This document shows, piece by piece, positions 6,251 through 11,892 of a stretch of 12,188 nt of DNA. Position 1 is the stretch's first letter. Every line of letters starts with the position of its first letter. The notes below the pieces were generated by a model. It made no database searches. It was not told where the DNA came from and was given only the letters and a program-made list of their open reading frames with translations. This DNA is from Candidatus Altarchaeota archaeon (GTDB lineage: Archaea > Altiarchaeota > Altiarchaeia > JAFGQM01). The stretch is from positions 1 through 12,188 of the forward strand of contig JAFGQM010000082.1 in NCBI GenBank assembly GCA_016935655.1, given 5' to 3'. The translations under genes were made by a program, and so were the position numbers.

Positions 6251-7004
6251 GTACTATGACCTGCATATCGCCGCAGACGAAAAGGATTTGAAAAGAACAG
6301 TTGAAATCTCCAAGAGGCTCGGCTGGTCCGGTCTCGCTATAATAAAGAAGACCCACGATTTAAGCGATTTCCTTAAATTTAAGGAACGTTTGTCAGGCTT
6401 GGGTGCAGGCATAAAAATCCTTGCGGGAGTGGAATTATATCCAACAAACCTTAATTCCATCCAACAGGAGATAAGAAAATTTCGCAGGGATGCAGATGTC
6501 ATATTTGTCTCAGGCGATGATTCTATCACCAGAGCGGCAAGCGATTGCTGGGAACTCGATTGCATCTCCTCCCCCATAAATATCCAACAAAAGGATTTTA
6601 TGAAGCAAAGGAACAGCGGTATCGATTATGCGATAGCGAAGTCTTGCGCCGAAAAGGGCATAGCCATAGAAATCCGGTTTTCAGACGTGTTAAGATACTA
6701 CGGCAAACTTGGTTCAGAGCTTATGGCCCGGATAAAGCAGAACATTGATATATGCAATGATACAAGAGCTCCCTTGCTGTTGACTTCAGGCGCCAAGGAC
6801 CCATTTGAGCTCAGGTCGCCCTTGGAACTCCTGGGCTTTGGCAGGTTCTTGGGAATGTCGAAATACTCACTGTCAGAAGCACCCAGAAACATCTTGGAGC
6901 GGACAAATGGAAGAAAAGACCCAAACGTAATCCTTAAGGGCCTGAGGGTTCAAGACTGGGGCGATATAAAACTAAAGGAGAAGAGGTTATATGGCTGGTA
7001 TTAG
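6243..7004 (+). CDS. rnp3: Ribonuclease P protein component 3 (Rpp30, PHP-like)
   Basis: Archaeal Rpp30 pairs with Pop5 to support the RNase P RNA that trims tRNA 5' ends. The 253-residue protein has the family's TIM-barrel pattern: YYDLHI at the N-terminus, ISKRLGWSGLAI (23-34), AGVELYP (62-68), then RRDADVIFVSGDDSITRAA, in which the family usually has a glycine-rich GGD-x-x-NRAA. After that come GIDYAIAKSCAEKGIAIEIRF in its family position, and near the end LLLTSGAKDPFELRSPLEL and a GMSK loop. All core blocks are present. Its ATG lies eight bases inside the end of the kinase gene, and the next gene starts three bases after its stop, so it is an internal operon gene. The link of RNase P to isoprenoid genes may be simple co-regulation. 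Confidence 0.9.
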   Translation: MTEYYDLHIAADEKDLKRTVEISKRLGWSGLAIIKKTHDLSDFLKFKERLSGLGAGIKILAGVELYPTNLNSIQQEIRKFRRDADVIFVSGDDSITRAASDCWELDCISSPINIQQKDFMKQRNSGIDYAIAKSCAEKGIAIEIRFSDVLRYYGKLGSELMARIKQNIDICNDTRAPLLLTSGAKDPFELRSPLELLGFGRFLGMSKYSLSEAPRNILERTNGRKDPNVILKGLRVQDWGDIKLKEKRLYGWY

Positions 7005-7007
7005 AAA

Positions 7008-7934
7008 ATGATCCTGGTAACCGGCGGCAATGGCCGCATAGGCAGGGAGCTTGTGAAGTCTTTGTTGCTGAGGGGGCAAGAGGTCTTGGTATTGGATGCA
7101 AGGATTGATCCCAGGTCAGATAGAGTCAAGCAGATACAGTCAGACCTGACCGACTTGGAGAAACTAGACTACTTCATGCAGGGTGTCAAGATAGTCTACC
7201 ATCTGGCGGCCTCAATAGACTACAAGGCATCCAAGAAGGAATTGTACAAAAAGAACGTCGAAACCACAAAAAACCTGATTAATGCGGCCCTGAAGAATAA
7301 TGTCCAACAATTTGTTTTTATGAGCACCACCTCTGTCTATGGGGACTCAAAGACTTCCGAGCCATTTGATGAACAGTCTGCAACCAAACCCTACTCGAAC
7401 TATGGTTGGTCGAAATTACAATGTGAGGACCTGATAGCCAAAAGCGGCATACCCTATACAATCCTACGTTCGAGCCAGGTATTTGGCCCCCAGTTTGAAC
7501 AGGGCTATGCAACAGTGCTCAAATACCTGAAACAAGGGAAAATGAAGATATTGGGCAAAGGTGACAACGCCATACCCCTGGTACAAATCAATGACCTCAT
7601 CCAGGCCCTGTTGCTGGTGGGGGGTAATCCAAATGCAATAAATCAGCTCTTCAATGTGGACGGTGGATACAATAAGACCCAGATGGACTTTTTGACAATT
7701 GCATCCAACGCATTGGGAGTTCCGCTCCCCAAGGACCATGTCAATCCTGGGCTGGCGAGGTTCTTATCCAAATTCGGTGCTAAAAGCTCCCTCGAGGAGT
7801 ATGTAGATAAACTCTCAAGGAACCGCCCCATTTACATAGAAAAAATAAGGGGCATAGGCTTTCAACCAAAAGTTGGCTTGGAAACCGGGATTAAGGAGGT
7901 TGTTTCTGTGTTTAAGGGGCGTGGTTTGATATGA
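7008..7934 (+). CDS. Extended SDR: NAD-dependent sugar epimerase/dehydratase
   Basis: A 308-residue extended short-chain dehydrogenase. The N-terminal Rossmann motif TGGNGRIG (5-12) binds NAD(P), and Asp30 after beta-2 suggests NAD. VYHLAA (63-68) follows, then the MSTTSVYG strand (105-112) with the catalytic Ser/Thr. The active-site Tyr132-x3-Lys136 lies in YGWSK, and RSSQVFGP binds the sugar side. The C-terminal domain has VQINDLIQALLL and FNVDGG. Such enzymes interconvert nucleotide sugars for glycans or lipid head groups, or act as sterol-type dehydrogenases or NADH-ubiquinone-associated SDRs. The substrate cannot be told from the sequence. It starts three bases after rnp3 and overlaps the next gene by four (ATGA, 7931-7934). 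Lipid head-group or surface-glycan synthesis would fit the isoprenoid genes upstream, but that is inference. Confidence 0.9.
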   Translation: MILVTGGNGRIGRELVKSLLLRGQEVLVLDARIDPRSDRVKQIQSDLTDLEKLDYFMQGVKIVYHLAASIDYKASKKELYKKNVETTKNLINAALKNNVQQFVFMSTTSVYGDSKTSEPFDEQSATKPYSNYGWSKLQCEDLIAKSGIPYTILRSSQVFGPQFEQGYATVLKYLKQGKMKILGKGDNAIPLVQINDLIQALLLVGGNPNAINQLFNVDGGYNKTQMDFLTIASNALGVPLPKDHVNPGLARFLSKFGAKSSLEEYVDKLSRNRPIYIEKIRGIGFQPKVGLETGIKEVVSVFKGRGLI

Positions 7935-8401
7935 ATCCGATAGGGGTTGAGATAAAGACTGACAAAACGAAATACAAACTTGGCGAGCCCATTGAAATAA
8001 CTTATGTGGTGCGCAATAACGGCAAAAAACCAGTAGTCTTTTTTGATAGGCCTTTTTTGACCACCAAATCAGAGGACGGCCAGGATTTGACCCTTCTCAC
8101 CCCCGCCATGACCCCGCGTTCGATGAATCTTTGTTTCAGGGCCGATTGGCGTGAGTCCAAAAACGAGTATGTGAGGATTGGCCCAGGAGAAAGGATAGAG
8201 CATAGCTATGATTACACGTTCTACCCCAACAAAATACCCCCTAAGATCATCTATGTTCAATACGATGTTACACGCAAGGATTCTGACAACTTCTATTACG
8301 ACTTCCAGAAAGAGGGTATTGCAGCCATTACGACGCCAAAAATCAAGGCCTGGACCGGGACAGTAACGTCAAACAGTGTCAAGGTCGAGATAATCAAATG
8401 A
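7931..8401 (+). CDS. Hypothetical beta-sandwich protein (BsuPI-like / Ig-like fold)
   Basis: A 156-residue soluble protein with no signal peptide or membrane segment. The N-terminal half is an Ig-like beta sandwich: KYKLGEPIEITYVVRNNGKKPV (residues 14-35) is the strand-turn-strand pattern seen in BsuPI-type intracellular proteinase inhibitors and in domains of surface proteins. The second half alternates hydrophobic and polar residues with many Tyr and Lys, ending in SNSVKVEIIK, another sandwich edge strand. It overlaps the epimerase upstream and the Dph2-like gene downstream by 4 bases each (ATGA both times), so it is translated as part of the operon. The fold is likely. A protease-inhibitor role is only suggested by resemblance, and a binding role for a neighbour's product is equally possible. 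Confidence 0.65.
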   Translation: MNPIGVEIKTDKTKYKLGEPIEITYVVRNNGKKPVVFFDRPFLTTKSEDGQDLTLLTPAMTPRSMNLCFRADWRESKNEYVRIGPGERIEHSYDYTFYPNKIPPKIIYVQYDVTRKDSDNFYYDFQKEGIAAITTPKIKAWTGTVTSNSVKVEIIK

Positions 8402-8649
8402 ACTACGACTTCGAAATCGACCGGGTTTGTGAAGAAATCAGAAAAACAAAGGCCAAGAGTGTGGGCCTACAGTTCCCAGAGGGTCTCAAGACAAAAGCAC
8501 TTGATGTCGCCAGGGAAATTGAGAGAAGATGTAGTGTAACCACCTTCATATTCGCCGATCCTTGCTACGGCGCCTGTGACACGAAGGAGCCAGAGGCCAA
8601 GAGGCTAGGTATTGATCTAATAATCCATTTCGGGCATGACGAGTTCTAA
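8398..8649 (+). CDS. dph2: Truncated Dph2: first domain of diphthamide synthase only
   Basis: The 83 residues match the start of archaeal Dph2, the 4Fe-4S radical enzyme that moves the 3-amino-3-carboxypropyl group of S-adenosylmethionine onto a histidine of elongation factor 2. Visible are VGLQFPEGLKTKA (22-34), the CYGACD block (56-61) with Cys60, which I take to be the first Fe-S ligand, and IIHFGHDEF at the end. Full proteins have about 330 residues in three similar domains with one cluster cysteine each. Here a TAA follows the first domain directly. None of the three frames beyond the stop continues the protein, and a T7 run ends the operon. The start (8398) is coupled to the gene before it. 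As encoded it cannot hold the normal cluster. It could be a relic, a separate domain working with another piece elsewhere, or an assembly artefact. Confidence 0.8.
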   Translation: MNYDFEIDRVCEEIRKTKAKSVGLQFPEGLKTKALDVAREIERRCSVTTFIFADPCYGACDTKEPEAKRLGIDLIIHFGHDEF

Positions 8650-8665
8650 CGATTCATCCCGACAA

Positions 8666-8672
8666 TTTTTTT
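8666..8672 (+). terminator. T7 run ending the ubiX-dph2 operon
   Basis: Seven T in a row begin 17 bases after the Dph2-fragment stop. Archaeal transcription commonly ends at such oligo-T runs without a hairpin. The following 90 bases are A/T-rich and hold the next promoter. Confidence 0.5.
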
Positions 8673-8731
8673 GATAAAGCTCTAGAGTAATATGCGATTA
8701 ATACCTTAATTTTTCACCTAATACCGTACCG

Positions 8732-8740
8732 TTTTAATAT
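8732..8740 (+). promoter_or_regulatory. TATA-like box for the SerK/ParB-like gene
   Basis: TTTTAATAT is centred about 26 bases before the ATG at 8763, so transcription would begin at or next to the start codon. The rest of 8650-8762 is A/T-rich with no open reading frame worth noting. Confidence 0.5.
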
Positions 8741-8762
8741 CCATACATTTAAATTCCCCATT

Positions 8763-9149
8763 ATGAGGCTCGAGTTAATAAACATTAGCGACCTTAAACC
8801 CCACGAGAGATTCACAGAGGGGCGGCTGAGGGCGGTAATGGGGGATTTGACTAGGCCGGGTGTCCTCTGGTACCCAATACTGGTCGACGACAAGGACTTG
8901 ATAATCCTGGACGGCCATCACAGGGTCGAGGCCTTCAAGAGGATGGGTTTCACAAAGATCCGCGCGCTTCTTGTAGACTATTCTGACCCAAAAATAGAGG
9001 TTTATCCACGAAGGAGGGACATACCGATAACAAAAGAGCTTATCATCGAAACGGTCGGGAGGGGCGAGATCTTTCCCCATAAGACGACACGCCATAAGTG
9101 GCCCGGAAGGACAAAAAAGATAAATGAGTCGCTCGAGGATTTTAGATGA
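8763..9149 (+). CDS. Compact ParB/SerK-like protein (possible free-serine kinase fold)
   Basis: A 128-residue protein with the ParB/sulfiredoxin-type nucleotide-binding fold. LKPHE (11-15) precedes LWYPILV and ILDGHHRVEAFKRMG (48-62). The C-terminal RGEIFPHKTTRHKWP (100-114) is the closing motif of the ADP-dependent serine kinase SerK of Thermococcus, as I recall it. Glu15 falls on the SerK catalytic Glu, and D50-GHHR matches its phosphate-handling motif. SerK makes phosphoserine from free serine. This protein is only about half the usual length: the SerK segment between the GHHR half and the KTTRH motif is missing, leaving about 45 residues. It could be a minimal kinase, a kinase of another small molecule or protein, or a ParB-like NTPase. 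It stands alone with its own TATA box and a near-leaderless start. Confidence 0.7.
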   Translation: MRLELINISDLKPHERFTEGRLRAVMGDLTRPGVLWYPILVDDKDLIILDGHHRVEAFKRMGFTKIRALLVDYSDPKIEVYPRRRDIPITKELIIETVGRGEIFPHKTTRHKWPGRTKKINESLEDFR

Positions 9150-9163
9150 CTGACCTTAGTTGA

Positions 9164-9172
9164 TTTTTATTT
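9164..9172 (+). promoter_or_regulatory. TATA-like / T-rich stretch between the SerK-like and zinc-ribbon genes
   Basis: TTTTTATTT lies 15 bases past the stop at 9149 and about 35 bases before the ATG at 9203. It may both end the first transcript and serve as TATA box for the next. Between it and the ATG is a short dyad: GGTTATAG (9180-9187) with CTATACC (9193-9199), one base bulged. Confidence 0.4.
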
Positions 9173-9202
9173 GCTCTGTGGTTATAGTAAAGCTATACCA
9201 AA

Positions 9203-9922
9203 ATGTACTGTTCCAAATGTGGGACCCAGATCCCAGACGGAACGAGGTTCTGTAGCAACTGTGGCGCGCAAATAATACAGCAGACTTCTACGCCCCCCCA
9301 ACCGGTTCCTCAGCCAGTAGCCCCCGTCTACCAGCCAATGCCACAACAGCCGGTCTATTCGCAACAGCCTTCAGCTGGTGGCTCAAAAACGACATTAATA
9401 GTAGCCCTGGCGGCCATTATCGTGATAGTCATAGTGGTCGTGGCAGCCGTTGTTTTGATGGGTGGCGGCGGTGTCTCTGGACCCACGGATTCCATAGTGT
9501 GCGACGCTAGAATGAGCGGCAGCTCCCAAGGCGTGCCGATGCAGATGACAGCGACTACCAAGATCAAGAAGCCGGACAAGATGAGACTTGAGGCAAGCGG
9601 CTCGGTCATGGGAATGTCAGTTCAGCTCGAGATGAGGCTGGAAGGGAATACGATGTACATGTACGACCCGACAGGCATGTATGGCGGCAGTTCGGGCAAC
9701 ACATGGATAAAAATAAACGCCCAAGAGGCTGATTCCACGGGCATTTTGGACACTGCATGGGCCCAAATAGGGGACAAGACGCCTGAACAGCTGGAAGCAG
9801 AGATGAGGTCCAGCATGGGCGACAACATGGGTGTTGCACCAGATGTATCCTGCAGATATGTAGCCAGCATACCCGACAGCGAGTTCCGGCTTCCGCCAGG
9901 GGCTTCCGTAATGGAATACTAA
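9203..9922 (+). CDS. Zinc-ribbon, single-pass membrane protein with methionine-rich outer domain
   Basis: A 239-residue protein in four parts. First is an N-terminal zinc ribbon with Cys3-x2-Cys6 and Cys17-x2-Cys20. Next is a Pro/Gln-rich flexible linker (about 28-60), then one strongly hydrophobic helix (about 63-86). The last part is a domain of about 140 residues that should lie outside the cell, with Cys100 and Cys217 free to form a disulfide. The start of the outer domain (KIKKPDKMRLEASG, then GNTMYMYDPTG and TWIKI) resembles lipid-binding LolA/LppX-type or DUF4412-like beta domains, which use P-D-K-x-R and a W-x-K-I strand. I count 14 Met in residues 100-239. Zinc ribbons joined to a membrane helix are common in archaea and bacteria. 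The role may be lipid or envelope stress sensing, but this is inference. Confidence 0.8.
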   Translation: MYCSKCGTQIPDGTRFCSNCGAQIIQQTSTPPQPVPQPVAPVYQPMPQQPVYSQQPSAGGSKTTLIVALAAIIVIVIVVVAAVVLMGGGGVSGPTDSIVCDARMSGSSQGVPMQMTATTKIKKPDKMRLEASGSVMGMSVQLEMRLEGNTMYMYDPTGMYGGSSGNTWIKINAQEADSTGILDTAWAQIGDKTPEQLEAEMRSSMGDNMGVAPDVSCRYVASIPDSEFRLPPGASVMEY

Positions 9923-9931
9923 GGGCAGTAT

Positions 9932-11083
9932 CTAAGCATTCAGTTCTATGATGTCACCATCCTGCAACACATGCTCCCTCCCCACTCTTTGCCCCCCATA
10001 CCGCGCGCTTTTGCCCCACACACGCGCATACTTGAGCTTCTTCGCGAAGTCGGAGTGGATCCTCATGGCAGCATCCAATATAGTGCTGCCCTTTGGTATC
10101 ACGAGAGGGTCGCTGTCCGGCGAGGTGACGGTATAAACACACATAAGCCCGCATATGTTCCAGAGCTCTTGCTTCAGCCTTTCTATGTTTCTCTTTTGCT
10201 TCGCCGATATGGGTATCACAACGAAACCATGGTCCCTTCTTATCTTGTTGGCCAGCTTTTGAGTCTCTTTCTCGTCCCACAAGTCCGTCTTGTTCAGGAC
10301 AACCAGGGCCTTTTTCCACACAACGCTCTTGTCTATGGCGTCTATGAAGTCCTCCAGGCCCATCTTCCTGTTAATCCTCACAGAGGCGTTCAATATGCTA
10401 AAATCCCTCAGGCTCTCGACAGCATCCTCCAAGTCACACATCAGCAGGTGCTCCCCCAGTATCTCTATGCCCCCACTGTCCTTTTTGTATATCTTCACAT
10501 CAGGTTTCTCTTTGTTTAGCCTTAGTCCGGCCATGCTAAACTCACGCAGGAGCCTTTCTAGCCTCTCTAACGGCCTATCCCTCACATCGAGCATGATCAT
10601 CAGCACATCGCTGTTTCTGATGACTGTAAGGAACCTTTTGCCCATCCCCTTGTCCTCACTGGCCCCGGATATCAATCCAGGCAGGTCCACGATCTGAAGT
10701 CTCACATTGTGCATGGGCATCATGCCCACTATGGGCTCAAGGGTCGTGAAGGCATAATCAGCCACTTTAGAGTCTGCGTTCGTAATCTCACATAGTAAGG
10801 AAGACTTACCTACGTTCGGGAACCCGACCACCACGATCTGGGCAGCCCCCTCTTTTTTCACGTTTATATCCCTTCCGCTACCCCCGCTCTTACCTCTCTT
10901 TTCCGCACTCTCACGCAGGAGGGCCAGCTTTCGCCTCAGTTTACCCCTCTCCTTTTCGGTCCCCTTGTGCTTGGGTATCACACCCAGGTATTCCTCTAGG
11001 TACCTAATCCTCTCTTCGTCATTCTTAGCACTCACATAGCGCTCATAGGCATCCATGGTCCTGGACGGCATATTCGGGGACAT
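9932..11083 (-). CDS. drg: DRG-type GTPase with TGS domain
   Basis: DRG proteins are conserved in archaea and eukaryotes; they bind GTP and associate with translating ribosomes. The 383 residues are full length. An N-terminal helical region (1-75) precedes G1 GFPNVGKSS (87-95), G2 FTTLEPIVG (112-120), G3 DLPG (133-136), G4 NKTD (264-267) and G5 ISA (292-294). G1 to G3 and the insert between G3 and G4 (about 170-255) are typical of the DRG/Obg group, and the C-terminal TGS domain (about 315-383) ends DGDIIELNA. The TT in the G2 motif matches the DRG/Obg signature. Ribosome stalling or stress control is known for the family, not shown here. The start is ATG 11083 (Met5 and Met10 are alternatives). 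A 12-bp palindrome (11109-11120) sits at its promoter position. It converges with the zinc-ribbon gene with nine bases between stops. Confidence 0.93.
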   Translation of the reverse strand: MSPNMPSRTMDAYERYVSAKNDEERIRYLEEYLGVIPKHKGTEKERGKLRRKLALLRESAEKRGKSGGSGRDINVKKEGAAQIVVVGFPNVGKSSLLCEITNADSKVADYAFTTLEPIVGMMPMHNVRLQIVDLPGLISGASEDKGMGKRFLTVIRNSDVLMIMLDVRDRPLERLERLLREFSMAGLRLNKEKPDVKIYKKDSGGIEILGEHLLMCDLEDAVESLRDFSILNASVRINRKMGLEDFIDAIDKSVVWKKALVVLNKTDLWDEKETQKLANKIRRDHGFVVIPISAKQKRNIERLKQELWNICGLMCVYTVTSPDSDPLVIPKGSTILDAAMRIHSDFAKKLKYARVWGKSARYGGQRVGREHVLQDGDIIELNA

Positions 11084-11108
11084 CTTATCTCATGAACTCT
11101 CACATTGG

Positions 11109-11120
11109 AGTAGTACTACT
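11109..11120 (-). promoter_or_regulatory. 12-bp perfect palindrome upstream of the DRG gene
   Basis: AGTAGTACTACT is its own reverse complement. Its centre lies about 31 bases before the DRG start, where a TATA box and its factors would sit, so it could be an operator. No better TATA box is evident. A tandem 9-base repeat, AAAAATCCG, follows at 11138-11155. Confidence 0.35.
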
Positions 11121-11160
11121 TTTTGGTGGCGAAATTAAAAAATCCGAAAAATCCGTATGC

Positions 11161-11340
11161 AAATTAATAACATGTTATTAAAAAACTTTAATTAAAAACA
11201 TTTTATTTAACTATTAGTTTATAACATCCTTTTTATTAAAAATTTAATTAAACAACATTAATTAAAAACATATAGTCTAAAACATATAATTATTAAATCT
11301 TTATAAAAAAAGGTTTTTAAATAGTGTATCACTAAATATA
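11161..11340. promoter_or_regulatory. A/T-rich control region with AACAT repeats and an 18-bp palindrome
   Basis: In these 180 bases I count only 22 G or C. The stretch holds a perfect 18-bp palindrome, TTAATAACATGTTATTAA (11164-11181), and AACAT starting at 11169, 11197, 11223, 11254, 11267 and 11281. TTAATTAAAAACAT occurs twice exactly (11188-11201 and 11258-11271) and once with an extra base (11244-11258). The spacing of AACAT is 28, 26, 31, 13 and 14 bases. Iterons of this kind usually bind a regulator or replication protein. There is no gene here. Confidence 0.55.
11314..11334 (+). promoter_or_regulatory. TATA box flush with dyad before the first winged-helix gene
   Basis: TTTTTAAA at 11314-11321 is a good TATA box about 30 bases before the ATG at 11349. 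It is followed at once by TAGTG-TAT-CACTA (11322-11334), an inverted repeat between the box and the expected transcription start. This is the classical position for a repressor site, and the encoded winged-helix protein is the natural candidate (autoregulation). Confidence 0.5.
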
Positions 11341-11348
11341 CAGCAAAA

Positions 11349-11687
11349 ATGGAGGAAACTGACGATCTTCTGAGCTTCTTTATGCAGGATAAGCCTGTAA
11401 AGATCCTTCTTGAGACGCAAAAGAACGGAAAGACCTATCCAGCCGATATTTCTAAGGCTCTTGCTGCAACTTATTCGCATATCGTGAGGGTCATACAGAA
11501 GCTCGAGGAAATGGGGCTTATAACATCGGAGAAACAGGGCCGCACCAAGTATATCACGCTCACTGAGTCAGGCCAGAACGTGGCCCACCATCTGAGCGGC
11601 CTGGAGATGGCCCTCAAACGGCTCGAAGAGAGTAAGAAAAAGGGTGGCAAAGAACAGGAGAAATTGCCTGTAAAAGAGGAAAAATAG
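11349..11687 (+). CDS. Winged-helix transcriptional regulator (MarR/ArsR-like)
   Basis: A 112-residue DNA-binding protein. Residues 16-75 form a winged helix: PVKILLETQKNG (helix 1), YPADISKALAATYSHIVRVI (helix-turn-helix) and QKLEEMGLITSEKQGRTKYI (end of the recognition helix and the wing), followed by TLTESGQNVAHHL, the linker to a helix at 80-95. The last 20 residues are Lys/Glu-rich and probably disordered. MarR/PadR-type relatives act as dimers, usually as repressors. The ATG at 11349 has a TATA box about 30 bases ahead and a dyad between, so it probably regulates itself. The A/T-rich region upstream belongs to its promoter. No ligand pocket can be identified. A second winged-helix gene follows 205 bases downstream. 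Confidence 0.85.
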   Translation: MEETDDLLSFFMQDKPVKILLETQKNGKTYPADISKALAATYSHIVRVIQKLEEMGLITSEKQGRTKYITLTESGQNVAHHLSGLEMALKRLEESKKKGGKEQEKLPVKEEK

Positions 11688-11721
11688 GGGTATTAAAAAG
11701 CATCAGAATTCTGATGCATTA
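11687..11721 (+). promoter_or_regulatory. TATA-plus-dyad module, copy 1
   Basis: GGGG (11687-11690), TATTAAAAA (11691-11699) and the perfect 18-bp palindrome GCATCAGAATTCTGATGC (11700-11717), then ATTA. It begins at the last base of the winged-helix gene's stop codon. Copy 2 lies at 11809-11843 with the same spacing. No gene large enough to be convincing follows it, so it may drive a small RNA or act as an extra regulator site. Read on the minus strand, the hairpin followed by T5 would look like a terminator, but no minus-strand gene needs one here. Confidence 0.5.
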
Positions 11722-11808
11722 CACAACTCTTTCGGCCTTTAAAATTCAGTTGAGCTCAGGAAGGCTGTTTTGCTATCTATATTAATATATAATGGGGGTT
11801 GTTCGAGC

Positions 11809-11843
11809 GGGGTATATAAAAGCCTCAAATTTTTGAGGCATAA
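11809..11843 (+). promoter_or_regulatory. TATA-plus-dyad module, copy 2
   Basis: GGGG (11809-11812), TATATAAAA (11813-11821) and the dyad GCCTCAAA-TT-TTTGAGGC (11822-11839), then ATAA. The 35 bases differ from copy 1 at 8 positions. Both changed stem pairs are compensated. Expected transcription start is near 11843, before the second winged-helix gene. A palindromic TATATTAATATA (11778-11789) lies a little upstream. Confidence 0.55.
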
Positions 11844-11892
11844 CCTGCTTGGAGCACTTAGCGATATATCTTGATTGCCTCAGAAACTTGAT

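Noticed and set aside
8650..8700. Frameshift that would continue Dph2 past the stop
   Set aside because: The other two frames give no Dph2-like residues and soon stop; base composition drops to A/T-rich immediately after the stop.
9971..10519. 182-residue plus-strand frame opposite the DRG gene
   Set aside because: The minus strand encodes G1-G5 and TGS motifs over the same bases, so the plus-strand frame is accidental.
11718..11812. A tRNA or structured RNA gene between the two dyad modules (GTTCGAG resembles a T-loop)
   Set aside because: No acceptor stem, anticodon arm or D-loop can be paired around it. A small RNA from copy 1 remains possible but unsupported.
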